Below, piece after piece: positions 23,701 through 35,480 of a DNA stretch of 64,000 bases. Position 1 is the first letter of the stretch. The number at the start of each line of letters is the position of its first letter. This DNA comes from Rosa chinensis. Taxonomy: Eukaryota; Streptophyta; Magnoliopsida; Rosales; Rosaceae. The notes beneath the pieces are model-generated. The model ran no database searches. It was not told the origin of the DNA and saw nothing but the letters and a program-made list of their open reading frames with translations. The stretch covers positions 38,869,001-38,933,000 of the forward strand of contig NC_037090.1 in NCBI RefSeq assembly GCF_002994745.2, read 5' to 3'. A program made the position numbers and the translations under genes.

Positions 23701-24600
23701 CTTAAGGTTCAAATTTCAGAAGGAAAGAGTTTTGGATGTATTTGAGTATCAGTAATAGTACATAGGGCACTATTACTGTATTACATATTTGAATATAAAT
23801 AGACAGAGGCTCACCTTCTCAACAGAAATGACTCCCAAAGCAATTGAACTGTAATAGTAGTGAAAGACTTTCATTAGAGATCAAACCTGTTTTACTTGTT
23901 TTTGGCAGAACTCTGTTTTCAGATTACAACCAAGATCCAAACTTCAACCTGTTTTTAGATTACTCTGTTTTCAGGTAATAATGCGAATTTCTCTCTTTTC
24001 AGTTGTTCTGAAATTACCCAAAATCAAAAACTCACCTTCAACGTCCTCAAATCAATCACTCAAACCCCAAACTGCAGCAGGAACAATACCCCTACAAAAC
24101 CCAAACCCAAGTAAATTGAAAACTACGTAGATTGGTTCTTGAATAGGAAAGACCAAAACGGTGATGTATGATGATGGAAAAGCTGAGAGACCGACAAAAA
24201 AAATAAATCAAACAAATTCGAACCCATCATAGAATACCTGAGATGATTTGTTCGAATCGAGCGACAACTTCTTCCCGTCTCCCTCTTCTTCTTCTTCTTC
24301 CTCCTCCTCCTCTTCTTCTGTTTCAACAAAATCGGAAAGCAAAAAACAGGTTTTGTTAAGTGTAATCAAACAGAAACCCAACATAGACTGAAAATTGAAC
24401 CGAAAACCACATTGACAGTCTGCAAGAACCGATGTCGGTGTGGAGATAGTGAAAACAGATACTTCCAAAAAGAAGAAGAACCCAGAATTATAGCCGAACT
24501 TCTCAGGCAACACTGTCATTCATCAAAATAATAAGGGCAAAACCGTCACTCCACTGTGTACAGTGATGAACAGGGAATGGGGCAACAGAGCTTTAGTATA
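20751..24600 (-). mobile_element. Non-autonomous Helitron H3 (minus orientation)
   Basis: The left border is A|CTAG, then the palindrome that reads CCGCAACAAAGCGCGGG in element orientation. The right border ends in CTTTAGTATA before T at 24601, as in H1 and H2. The subterminal AGGGCAAAACCGTCACTCCA matches GGGCAAAGGCGTCACTCCAC near the H2 right end. There is no Rep/helicase. Interior features are an (AT)n tract at 23444-23466, a CTT/CTC-rich tract at 24283-24320, and two diverged versions of the H1 micro-exon near 23240-23300 and 24030-24095. None of the short open frames shows a family I recognise. Confidence 0.78.
23444..23466. repeat. (AT)n microsatellite
   Basis: Simple AT dinucleotide run inside Helitron H3. 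Confidence 0.9.
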
Positions 24601-25204
24601 TTTCAAATTTGCGCGCCATAACTCGTACAGCAACTCTAACAAGTCACTAGTGCCTAAATATGAAAGATGTAACCCCAAGGTAGTCTAAGATATCATCCTT
24701 CACACTACTACAAAAAATAGCTTTAATGACATTTGAAAAACGTCCTTAAAAACTTACTATGACACTTTGAAAAAACGTCATCTATCAAGGAGTCATTGTA
24801 AGTCATCTACAAGGACGTTGGAAAAACGTCCTCTAATGTCTATTAAGACGCTTGAAAAACATCCTTATTTCTTAAAAAAACTATCATATAATGTCTATTA
24901 AGACACTTTTCAAACGTCCTCATATCTAAAAAAAGTGTCCTCTTATGCCTACTAGGACGCAATAAACGCATCCTCATAACTAAAAGAAAACGTCATCTAA
25001 TGTCTATTAGGACACAAAAAAAAAGGTCCTCAAATCTAACAAAAACGTCCTTAAAAGTTCAAAGAGAACCAAAAACAAATAATATAATCCACCTTCACTT
25101 TTATTAAACAAAATCATATATTTGTCTCTAAAATACAGTAGGAATGGATATACAATACCAGATAATTGTTAAATCTTTACGATTACAAAGTTCCTAACAA
25201 GTTT

Positions 25205-25308
25205 CTATACTGCCAATGTTACCATCAAAGTTGCCAGCAACAATGCTAATGCAGCCAGTGCAGCACCAATGCATATCTTCATGTATTCTGTTAAAGAGAA
25301 AGGACTTC
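25205..25308 (-). CDS. C-terminal exon encoding a hydrophobic membrane anchor, passenger in CACTA element
   Basis: A minus-strand exon is preceded by a TTTTGCAG acceptor (25309-25316) and ends at TAG (25205-25207). It encodes SPFSLTEYMKICIGAALA and then a strongly hydrophobic Ala/Leu/Val run to ...TLAV at the stop. This has the layout of a tail-anchored or C-terminal transmembrane segment. Upstream exons are not obvious. Minus-strand sequence at about 25670-25760 could hold another. I cannot name the parent gene. It is enclosed by the CACTA-like termini and so is probably captured or element-borne. Confidence 0.4.
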
Positions 25309-26939
25309 CTGCAAAAACAAAACACTTGTTCAATAATAACTATATTTTAGAATAATTAAGTAATACTTGAGCAACAACTACTATAAACTAGGCTTACACA
25401 TACCAGCATCTGTAGGTACTCTTTAATTACCTTATGAACAACTACTATAAACTAGGCTTATACATACTAGCATCTGTAGGTCCTCTTTAATTACCTTACG
25501 AAATAATATAATCCAACAAATGGTGTTGTCTTACACAGTAAACTAAAAGCGTATAACAATACATGGATATATACTATCAGTGCACCATCAACATACCAAC
25601 TCGCAAAAATTAAAGAGCCAAATTTGGAATAAGTAAACTTACAAGTGTTAAGGCAGCATTTATTTCCAACAAAACAACATTATTTGCAGTCTCGATCCAT
25701 CGCGTCATCTAAATTTCCCGAGTCTTCTTTGAGTAGCATGCAAGTGACAAGACCTGAATGTGGAAAGAAGCAAGATAATAAGCTACTTAATGGTTGCAAT
25801 AAAAAACTGGTATAAAACTTGAGACTTGAGACTTAAAAGTTGTACCAGGGCATATAAGTGTCTCAATTTTTATCATAGAACTTTAGACAAAAGAACCAAC
25901 AAATATTGGTAATCATAAACTGGTACAAGTGCCAATAGGTCTAGGATACACTAGATTTACCTGATCTCCTTGGCCCATCTTCTTTTTGTGTCTTTAGATT
26001 TCAATCAAGCTTTGGATCTTTCATTCCCTTGAGAGAATTCTGTTCAGGAGTTGCTGATCCAAGATGCAATCCAAAAATACAAAACCATTTATCAGCCGTT
26101 TTATTGAGGTCTCAATGAAAAACAAACATAAGTAACCTCACTCTCAAACAAAACTAGAAAAGAAAAGAAAAATTGAACATGTAAATCAATTCTTCACGGA
26201 ACTGAACTTGGCTAAATCAATTCTCTAATGTGTAACACTGGAATAAACAAAACTGTCAAGAATTTTACACCAAAATCCACACAACATTGCTTTAAACTTA
26301 TTTCTCCCGAAATCCATGCAAGATTTACAATTATAGAAGTATAAGTATATCCTCTGACAGAACAAACATTGACCCTTTGAGAAATAAAAATAAATGCATA
26401 TATCCTGATACCCAGTAGTCATAGACATTATATTACATGGTCACATCAGCAAGAACATAATAATAGATACCTTGCTTGTCATAAGGAGCCAGATCTAAGG
26501 ATTCTACTATATGGAGGGTTTGGTGGCAATGAATATCTCTCTTCTTTTTCTTCCCTGCACCTGCCAATGCAAATACAACTGGTAAGTGCAAAGACTCAAG
26601 ATTTTCTACGAGAAAAATATTAAACTATCAACAAGAATAGTTTGTACACAAAAATCTCTAAAACCAACTCAAAACATAAACTCTACCTGAATTTTCATCT
26701 TTGATTGACTAAGGATTCCACTCCTCAGCTATTCTATGACTCTAGATTTTGGATGGCAGGGAAGAAAATTAGGGTTTTAGCAACAAACCAGCTACTCAAC
26801 TCCAATCGCTTGCCGGAATCAACGGCGACTACCATAACTCGACAGAGTATGGACTTAACACTGCAAAAACTGAAAGACACAAACCAACCAAAAATAAATA
26901 AACTCAAACCAAACAAAACAGAAAACAAACAAAGGCCCA

Positions 26940-27560
26940 AATAGCCGGGCCCTAACACCAAGGCCCAGCCCAAACACCATTTCCCACACGGAACCAGCTC
27001 TGCGATCCACCAAGGCCGAACCACAATCCACCAAGGCTGCAACCCGTGTCCGCGCGCACCGCCATCTCTCCACCTTGCACTGCCCCTCGGCTGCATCGCA
27101 TCCCAACGCCGCAACACCGTCACACCACAAAGTCGCCTACATCAGAACCTGGCCATCGTTCTAGATCAAATTCCATAAGGAATCGGATCGCATCTGGGCT
27201 CGCCTCTGCCATGAGATCGAGAACCCAGCCATCTCCAAGCTCTCATAAGCACCCGTGACGCCAGAAGCAGCTGGAAAAACGTGCCCCGCCGGCAAATCGC
27301 ACCTCGCCGATGCTCCATGTCGGAAGTCACCCACTATCCAAGAAGAAAGAGTCCAGATCGGTCTTCTTTGTCCGAGATCGTGCCGCCTTCCTCCATCCCT
27401 AAGCCAGGCCTCCGCCCTAGAACCTCGCCGCTAGCCCATGTTGTCATCCTCTCCCGGACCGGAACACAGCAGCAGGTGAGCCGGCGGCGTTCGGCCGGGA
27501 GAGAGCACTCTCGATCTCCCTCTGGTTTTTCTCCGCGCGTGAGGCGCGTTCTTGGTATTG
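26940..27560. other. GC-rich segment in the CACTA-like element
   Basis: This island is much richer in G+C than its surroundings. Open frames occur on both strands (for example + 27046-27258 and 27281-27574, and minus 26734-27130). All are Arg/Pro/Ser-rich compositional frames without recognisable domains. It is probably a captured 5' gene end or promoter, but nothing identifies it. Confidence 0.4.
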
Positions 27561-29141
27561 CTGCTGTTTTCTAAATGCTAAAGCAATTTGGGGGAAAGAG
27601 GTTTGTACACAGTGGATCGAATGCCTTTTATATTTTTTGTGTTCAACTATTAAGGTTTTAGGGTATTCTGTGGTTCGAACCCCAAACCTCTGAGGCTGTT
27701 TAGGCGCGTTGGCTTTTGTGCAACATCTCCTGTTTTTGCTTTTGGAGTGCTACCGTGCTGTTGACGTCGTAACATGGGTACAAGGACATTGAGTAAAAAA
27801 AAACGTCCTTAAAACAATTAGTGGGTGTCCCCAAAATGGGTTTCTGTAGAGTTCAGGCACTCGGACTCCTCCATCAGTGATGATGATATATCCCTCCCGT
27901 TAACCCGGTCGTTGTTGGTGTAATGGTGTCACCCTCGACTTCCCTTCCTCCAATCTCACATTCATTCTTGTTCGGGGAAGCCCATATCTCACATACTCTG
28001 TTTCGAACCAGACCTCAATATCATTCTCAACCATCCACGCCATTCTATCTCTCTCTTCGAGCCAAGATCACACCAAGCACACCATCCAGCTCAGTAACGA
28101 TCAGACATGGCTGGTCTACACCTCTTCGCCGATCCATTTGACTGACCACAACTTGTCTGTGATCACTTCTTCTGGGTTTTCAAGCATTGTGAGGGTTGCC
28201 GTGCTGCCGGACCCAGAATCTGAGGCTCGATCTCGCTACCCTGTTTCGGGTGAGGCTGTGTCCAGAGATGGGTTTAATTTGGAGTATAAGTGGGAAGCAA
28301 AAGGGTCTGGGGATTTGCTTATGTTGGCTCATCCTCTACAAGTGAAGCTTCTTAAGAATGATGACTATGCATGTGGCTATTTTGGAGGGTGTTAAGTATA
28401 GGAACATTGATGGTGAGCTTGTTGGTGTTGTAGGGGACTCGTGGGTGCTGAGGCCAGAGCCTGTTTCGGTTACTTGCCATTCGATTAAGGGTGTTAAGGA
28501 AGAGTCGAAAAGTGAGATCATGGCTGCATTGTGCCAAGATGTGGAGGGTTTGAGTTTGACACCAGTTGTGACAGAGTCTTCGTATTTCTAGGGAAGTTGG
28601 TTGCCAGGGCGGCGAGGCTGGCTTTGATTGCTGAGGAGGTGGGTTATGTTGATGTGATTCTGGCGATTGAGAAGTACTTGAGGGATGCAATTGAGCCATG
28701 GTTTTGGATGGGACTTTTGGTGGGAATGGGTTTTTGTATGAGAGTGAATGGGGTGGCATTGTTACTAAACAAGGATCATTGGATTCTGGTGCAGATGTCG
28801 GGTTTGGAGTTTACAATTGAAAGTACTAGAATGGCCGGGGGGGGTGAGGGTGGGCTATGAATAGGCAACACTCTGGGATGTACACTCAAAACTGATCTCA
28901 AGGATTATAATAAGATTGTTATCCCAAGACAATGAAAATAGAACAAGTAGAAATCAACGTGTCAAGCAACCAATAAAAGTAAATTGACACCTAATAGGAA
29001 ACAAATTTCCCTAAAAGATAATATGCAATAAAAACTGATTTTAACCTAATATGTGCTCTAAACAAAACACGTCCAAATCAGAGAATTAAACATTGACAGA
29101 AACACTTGATATGACAACCCTTTTAAAAACCCAGACACGTA

Positions 29142-30347
29142 GGAGGGTGTATTGTATTTGGATTTGTGCAGACTTTTTTTAAATGACAGACTTTTTGAAA
29201 AGTCCACAGACTCTTTAAAAAGCTGATAGACTGTTATGGATTTCTTAAAATCATTGATTTTAGCAACAGACTTTTATTGATTCATGAAAATCTATATACT
29301 TTATTATGAATGACTTCTACAGATTTCCTAGGATGTACAAAATATAAAAAAACAAAAACAAAAATAAAACAAATGCAACCCAAACACAAAACAAAATAAT
29401 AACTTGTTGTCTCTTCAATGCTCCAGTATCTTCTAATAGAAACTGACTCAAATAAATGATTGTTAGTCTGTCTAGGAGCTTGTTCTCATTCCTAATCTCC
29501 CAACAACATAAATATACAATATAGATCACTTGATGTTTATGATTAATTATTCTCATCAATTTTATTTTCGCCGATTAACATATATTGTAGCAATATTGGT
29601 CAATGTCTTGATCTATAATCAATCAATTGAAATTCAATTGTTCAACCTTTTTTTTAACCATAATATAAATTCAAATTAATGAGAATAATTAATTATTTAA
29701 TTAATAAGATAAAATTTAGTATGGTTCAAGGTCTTAGGGTTAGACCACAATATTTGAGTTTTAAGGTTTCATAAATCATTTTTATTGCTATTAGGGTTCG
29801 AAGTATCACAATTGAAAAAAAAAAAAAAGCAAAACAAAACAAAAATCACATTAAACAACTACAATGAACATGTTGGGTATCAAAAAAGGTTGATATCATA
29901 AAAGAATATAAAAAAGACAAAAAATTAATAAAGAGGGATGATGAAGGACAAACTTCTTCGTGCGTAGAGAGAAGAACTTTGATAGACCTTTTTTTTTTTT
30001 TTTTTTTTTGAAGAAGAAGAAACTTTGATAGACTTTTTGAAATCTTTGGTCTGGAGGCTGGAAAATTATTGGAGTTTGGTATGTATAGTTAACACTACAA
30101 AGTCCATGATTTTCTAATTCCATAAGTATGAATGATATTTTGAATACCTCTGTACTTTTATTCATTTTTAAAAGTCCTAATTGAATACTCCTAGATTTTG
30201 GTGGAATTCATGAAGTCTTTAAAAATCCTAATTGAATACCTCAAGACTTTCATGGACTGTTAAAAGTCTATATTGAATACACCCAGACTTTTAAATTCCA
30301 TAGATTTCTTTAAAAGTTCCACTAATTCCATATACAATACACCCCCC
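29142..30347. mobile_element. TIR DNA transposon nested in the copia LTR
   Basis: It has inverted termini GGAGGGTGTATTGTATTTGG on the left and, read inward from the right, GGGGGGTGTATTGTATATGG. It is flanked by the 3-base repeat GTA (29139-29141 and 30348-30350). The subterminal regions are full of AAAGACTTTT/AAAAGTC motifs in inverted arrangement. The 1.2 kb interior is non-coding, with A/T homopolymers at 29815-29831 and 29989-30009. The 3-base duplication suggests a PIF/Harbinger-like or CACTA-like relative. The superfamily is not certain. Confidence 0.8.
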
Positions 30348-30906
30348 GTAAGTAAGAATACTAAATAGATCGACCACCTCAGGATTGAACCACAGCTAAC
30401 AATCCTGGAACTCAATCATGCACAATGTAATGAATGAATCTTACCAAGAACTTCCATACGAATCAGTAGGGTCTTGTCTTGCGTTACATGCCTTGAACTT
30501 CAATTCCAATTGCTAATTAAGAACATTCATCTCACACACTCTCTTAAGCTAGAACTCTCTGGTTTTGTATAAAGGGAATGCCAACATACAAGTTCCTATA
30601 CTAACAATCTCCCCCTTTGGCATTCCTATACAAAACTACACTCTACTCATCATAGACTCAAAGTAACCGTCTTCCATCATATCAGACACTTCCATTGTAC
30701 CTGAAACACTCAATCAACATACCAAGTGAAAAACAACTGATATTGCATTAATCAAAAGTTCAAAGTAGTCGACAGTCACATGATCAACTTCAAACCAATA
30801 GTTCAGGTAAACACAAACATCTAGCAACAAGGAAACCAAAACAGAAAAGTAAGAACAAGCTAGCAAGAATCATTCTCCCCCTTTTGTCTAGGAATGACAT
30901 GGGGAC

Positions 30907-31170
30907 CTAATCAATATACTCAATGCGAACACCAGCCGGGAGAGCAAAGTGATAACCTCCCATGTCAACAGAAAATGGAGCGAGGGGATCCGGAACATCC
31001 TCAACAGCATCCTCAGTAAGAGTAGTAGCCTCAACCGCTGCAACCACTACAGCCTCGTCAGCGGCAAGATCAGTATCGGTAGGGACAGTAGTAGAACTAG
31101 AGCCAGGCGGAGGATCAGAATGACCAACAACAGTGGGTGGATGAGAAGCACGAATGTAATCCAGAAACAA
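30907..31170 (-). CDS. Remnant frame of the copia-type element, function unknown
   Basis: An 87-codon open frame whose upstream continuation (minus, 31788-31850, beyond the solo LTR) reads ...VLGLRTLILGVNAQLDTLVT. So the undisturbed frame was at least 120 codons, running from just inside the 5' LTR. It is acidic and Ala/Val/Pro-rich with no zinc knuckle or catalytic motif. It could be a shortened gag-like or filler protein of a non-autonomous element. Confidence 0.4.
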   Translation of the reverse strand: MFLDYIRASHPPTVVGHSDPPPGSSSTTVPTDTDLAADEAVVVAAVEATTLTEDAVEDVPDPLAPFSVDMGGYHFALPAGVRIEYID

Positions 31171-31200
31171 GTGCTCAAGCCCACCAACTCGGGTAACCAG

Positions 31201-31782
31201 TGTTGGAAATTTAATTAATTTAAATTAGATTAAATTCATTTGAATGAAAATTCAAATTAACAATTTTGATATATATGAAAGAAGTAACTGATCATCTTAT
31301 CCAAAGGTTATAACCTTTCAAACTAAACACAACGTGGAAGTTGTTGTGTAGAAATGTATGACCTTTCAAATAGATGCTTCAGACTCCTATATCTACAGAA
31401 CCAATCCCACCACTTTGCATCCAACTTTTGCATCAGAAAATTCATCTAGTATTCAAAGAATTTCTGCATTTCATATTAGAGTTAAAAACAGAGAAGGTTC
31501 AAACACTACATTGGTTCGCCGTTTCTTGCTAATTAAAGTGCTTTCTCTACAAGAGGAAAGATCGTTGTATCCTGGGAGGCATTCGCCAATTCAAACCTTC
31601 AAGCACCTATGAGGGGCGATTTGTCTTAAGGCTATAGAATCAAATTCTAGCCTCGTTCTGTCAAAGGTTTTTCTAAGATTTCATACTTTAGTTTTCTTAT
31701 ATCGTATTTGATTTGAATTACAGTGATTTCTTATAGACATACTGATTCACAATATAGCAATTTCCTAATTATTTTTCTAACA
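31201..31782. mobile_element. Solo LTR with target-site duplication ACCAG
   Basis: A 582-base unit starts TGTTGGAAATTTAATTAATT and ends TTTTTCTAACA. It is bracketed by ACCAG at 31196-31200 and 31783-31787. There are no internal sequences, so it is the product of LTR-LTR recombination. It interrupts the internal frame of the surrounding copia-type element and is therefore younger than it. Confidence 0.92.
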
Positions 31783-32744
31783 ACCAGTGTGTCAAGCTGA
31801 GCATTAACCCCAAGAATGAGGGTGCGAAGGCCTAGAACATGATCCTCAAGAACCTTCAATTCCAATTGCTAAGAAGATTCTTCTCACACACCCTTTTAAG
31901 CCAGAACTCTCTAGTTTTGTATAAAGGGAATGCCAACATACAAGTTCCTATACTAACAACAATGATCACCATTATCACTTGGGTTACTTTCCGTATGGCA
32001 TTTCAGTGCTCGCTAAGATTGACTTGGAATGGGGGATGAAGTATAAGCCTCAAGCTTATTCATTTGCCGCGGATTTTATGAACTTAATTAGAGAGGAGGT
32101 CAGGTTCGAGTTATCCAAGGCTGAGGTGCTTTGATTTGTATAAACTGCATTCTTGGGCAGGAGGGGTGACTGAATTTGGAGATAGCAGGAATCAGGAGAG
32201 CACTAGCGAGGTGGTGAATGCTAACTACTCAGCTGCATTGTTGGGATTAGCATATGGAGACACTGATCTTGTGGCCACAGGGTCAATGCTTGCAGCATTG
32301 GAAATCCAGGCAGCTCAAATGTGGTGCCATGTAAGAGAGGGAGATAACATTTATGCACCAGATTACACAAAGGAAAGTCGGGTAGTTGGAGTACTGCTGT
32401 GGGCTAATAAGAGAAACAGTAATCTTTGGTTTGCGCCTGCACAGCGGAGAGAGTGCCTGCTTGGAATCCAGCTGCTGCCTATTGTACCTATTACTGAGGA
32501 ATTGTTCTCTGATGTTGGCTATGTTAGGGAACTTGTGAAGTGGACTGAACCGGCTCTTATTAGAGAGGGTGTTGGGGAAGGATGGAAAGGGTTTGTGTAC
32601 TCTTTGCAAGGGATTTATGACAAGAATGGTGCTTTGAATGGTCACGATGATGGCAACTCGCTTATGAATCTGTTATGGTGGATCGACAGCAGAGGTGAGG
32701 AAAGAGATGGATGCCAAGTCGGAGAGAAGATTTGCTCAGTTTAG

Positions 32745-33424
32745 GCAGTCTCAATCTGGTAACTAGTTGCATTATGATTGTAGTGAGACTCGACATAGTT
32801 GTGATCACCTACTGATTTACTGTCATTTTAATAGACTCTCGTTATATATAAATTTGATGTGATGTTTGACTTGGTATACGGTATTTACTTGCCTACCTTT
32901 TGCATGAAATTACCTACTCGTCCCAACCTTGAGCACTTTAGAGAATAGGAATTATAATTATGAAGTAATCTTTTGTTCAAGTAATGATGGTAACTGAATA
33001 ACACAGTAGTTACAATTTCAATTTTTTTCTAAACTTCTGATGATAATTTCTCACAGCGTGAATGCATAACCTTTTTTGCAGAAGAAAACCACTAACAAAG
33101 GAAGTCTTTCTCTCAGAAGAAGAAACTTTGAACAATCATAAAAAAAAAAAACCTAAAAGATGTTAGCATTCCCAGCTGATACTCTTACAATTCATGTTAA
33201 ATATTGCAAGAAAGTTACTAAAACCAATACTTTTCTCAGAAAATCAATCGCTTCGATGTCACTAGAGGAGCAAAATCTCTCAACAGCCATTTTACAACAA
33301 TCAACAACTACCTGAAGAATAACGTATTTACAGTAAAAAATAAACCATGCAGGTCCAAAAATCATAGCAGGCACACTTTGAGATGCCCTGAAAACGGACA
33401 ATCTGTAACTCCCACAACAAATAA
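32745..33424. other. GH81 3' flank
   Basis: Downstream flank of the GH81 pseudogene. 32745-33135 matches 47990-48298 plus 54935-54975, the same flank split by the copia element at 48299. No separate gene is seen. The minus frame 33192-33503 is unsupported. Confidence 0.6.
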
Positions 33425-33560
33425 TGGAATTAGATAGCAGAGGTGAGGAAAGAGATGGAGAAGATTTTCTCGGTTTAGGTAGGCAGTCTCTGAGTTTGGT
33501 CATTAACTAGTTGCATTATGATTGTAGTGAGTACTTGTAATTAATCACCTATTGATTTAC
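33425..33560 (+). pseudogene. Second partial copy of the GH81 3' end
   Basis: The GATAGCAGAGGTGAGGAAAG block and following stop-proximal/3' UTR sequence (GTTGCATTATGATTGTAGTG, CTATTGATTTACTGTCAT) repeat 32688-32830 only about 700 bases downstream. It holds only the last few codons, so it is a duplicated fragment. Confidence 0.75.
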
Positions 33561-35480
33561 TGTCATAACTGGTGCGTTGCTGCATGGAGGTAGTGGAAGA
33601 GTGCTGTTACTTGTGACTCAAGTTGCAACTGCATGCAGCTGTATTTTCTGAGAAATGTCTACTCGCTTTTTATTTATATTCAATTACTAGAGAGCATTTG
33701 TTTTGTCTATTATTATTGACTTTGAACATTGTTCTGTTAGATTATGAGTAGCACTAAATCGAGCATCAGAGGTTGCTTTGAACTTATTTTGGTAGTTCGG
33801 TTGTACCTAGCTAGGTGGAGGATGGGAATAATGATCAGCCAATACTTGATTGTAATTCCAGCTCGATAAACTTCCAAACAGTTGTGACAGAGTGATACAG
33901 TACTAACATCAAATGACCAGCATCTTTGAACCTGCCTTGGAAATTCTCTACTTTTGCAGAGAGTATAAGCACTATCCTTGATCAACAGAATCTTCCTTAC
34001 AGTTTGTCCACCAATAGTTCTTCTCTCATTTCAGCTCGTTGGTACAGATACATTAAGGAAGAATTGTTGACTAGCTTGTTGTCGAAGCCAGAATATTAAC
34101 TGCCACAGAACCAGTGACTGTTCCAGGAATGAAGGTACAAATCACAAATTTCTTAATTACATTGTTCTTGCACCTTCTGGATCCCACTTCCTCACGCTGA
34201 AAAATGTCTGCTCAATATTGTGTCATTCCAATTGAAAAAAAAAAAAGAAAAAAAAAAGTGATGGACGGCAGGGAAACTTCTTTACATGGAACTGTCGATT
34301 ACTTTTAGAAGTCTTGACATGAAGATAAGAAGAACGTACCTTCATATGGAACTTTTAAGACAATTTCATATGCAAGATGGTATGCATCTGCTAAACATAA
34401 TTACTAGTCAGCATTTAGCAAGTATTTATACATTAATAAGTATTTGTACATTACATTATTCATCAGCCTGTTAAAAGTCTATTGGCAGACTGCACTTTTA
34501 GGAGATGCTCATACACGATTCCATTCTTATGACCTATTTCCTTCTATGACTTCTTCAATAGACCTTTCTCTATCTAGGGCAGCATTTGTTTCATGCATCA
34601 AGCATAATTCATGTATCTACTCCAGAGGACAGGCCACATCGAGGTCATTTGCTTCTTCCGGACTGCATACAACCATTATACATTTAACAGGACGCATTAT
34701 TGCATCAGATGGTTTTCTTGAAACATTAATATCGATCAAGTCTATTAGTGAATTAAGGTCACAAACAGCATCAGGCAGAGCCATATTCTTGAAGCAGGAT
34801 CGAAAATCTTCCTGGTTGATTGTGATACTTTTTTTTTCAGATGCTTCAACTGAACTCCTTATCAAGTAGCCCCACATCCTGACATTCTTGGTCAGATTAG
34901 TCATCCATCCACACTATATGGCCATGAAATTTGTAAAAAGATTGCAACAACACTTCTGTAGGCTAGGGAATTGGAATGTTAGGCCTCAAATTCGTGATGG
35001 CTAGACTCCCCAAGACGAGATGATTACCGTTAGGTACTCTTAATTTTGTGTGCATGCAAATTTCCAGATTATGTAATATGTAATTTGAAAGAAATCTTTA
35101 GGCAAGTAGTAGAAGAAAACCTTTATGTTTCTGTAGAATTGATTATTTAATTAATTGTATTCCAGGATAGTCAAAACCCTCTAACTTTGTATCTATTGCA
35201 GAATAAAATCACCTTATGTACAGCTAATATTGAAGCTCAAAGTATTGAGAATGGCATTGGAGTTGTAAGGGATGGATGGGAGTGGAACTGCATGCATGTC
35301 ACATGTGAGTTAACTAAGTTGCAACTGCAAGCGGCTGTATTTTCTGAAGAAGAAACACATTTTCATGTCTAAATCCTTTTTGTCATTATCTTTTACCAAT
35401 TTCTAGACAAAGGGCAGCTTGCTATTATTTGTATTCTTGACTTTCATCATTGTTCAACATAGTCGAGCATTATTGCAGAT
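33561..35480. repeat. Diverged duplicated module, left copies
   Basis: 33561-34140 matches 45985-46560 in order and orientation (CATTGTTCTGTTAGATTATG, GTGGAGGATGGGAATAATGA and others). 34680-35000 resembles 43730-44000 (GCATCAGATGGTTTTCTTGA). 35195-35480 is a third, weaker version of the first module. No complete reading frame is conserved between copies. The frame 34444-34869 shows no known domain. I interpret this as remnants of an expanded resistance-gene neighbourhood. Confidence 0.7.

Larger units (their letters stand above)
24703..27853. mobile_element. CACTA-like (En/Spm) non-autonomous element
   Basis: The left end starts CACTACTACAAAAAATAGC, a classic CACTA terminus. It is followed by an array of subterminal motifs AAAACGTCCT/AAACGTCAT between 24735 and 25055 on a background of ACGTCC repeats. 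The right end is less clear. AAAAACGTCCTTAAAAC occurs near 27800, and the + strand TGGGTTTCTGTAGAG at about 27837-27851 reads on the other strand as CTCTACAGAAACCCA, which resembles CACTACTACAGAAACCC with a small loss. No transposase is present. The interior carries a membrane-anchor exon (25205-25308) and a GC-rich segment (about 26940-27560) with unassigned frames. The 3-base target duplication could not be fixed because of the damaged right end. Confidence 0.65.
28818..31958 (-). mobile_element. Non-autonomous copia-type LTR element inside the GH81 pseudogene
   Basis: It is flanked by the 5-base duplication ACAAT (28813-28817 and 31959-31963) and ends TG...CA. In minus orientation the 3' LTR is 28818-30606, about 580 bases once the nested TIR element is removed. 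The polypurine tract AAAGGGGGAGA lies next to it at about 30608-30619. The 5' LTR is truncated to about 31845-31958. The shared LTR sequence includes ATAAAGGGAATGCCAACATACAAG. The internal region is short and encodes only an Ala/Asp/Val-rich frame (30907-31170) broken by a solo LTR. No protease, integrase or RT is present. Confidence 0.85.
27928..32744 (+). pseudogene. GH81 endo-1,3-beta-glucanase pseudogene, split by a copia element
   Basis: Glycoside hydrolase family 81 enzymes cleave beta-1,3-glucans (callose or fungal wall glucan). Homology runs from 27928 (VTLDFPSSNLTFILVRGSPY) through TWLVYTSSPIHLTDHN and VVGDSWVL to SSYF at about 28588. It continues in another frame as GKLVARAARLALIAEEV, then reaches the insertion at 28817. 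It resumes at 31964 with DHHYHLGYFPYG, and the catalytic-region motif NQESTSE and GEGWKGFVY lie in 32136-32744. Frameshifts are near 28365, 28590, 28705 and 32090-32125. The N-terminal ~100-150 residues are missing, and the CACTA-like element ends just upstream. Removing 28818-31958 plus one ACAAT restores continuity of the VYN/DHHYH block. The gene is clearly non-functional. Confidence 0.88.

Noticed and set aside
26734..27130. Overlapping minus-strand frames of 129 and 91 codons in the GC-rich island
   Set aside because: Composition-driven (Trp/Cys/Arg/Gly/Val) frames on both strands with no recognisable motif.
34444..34869. 141-codon plus-strand frame and overlapping 95-codon minus frame
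   Set aside because: The related block at 43720-44000 does not keep either frame. No domain recognised.
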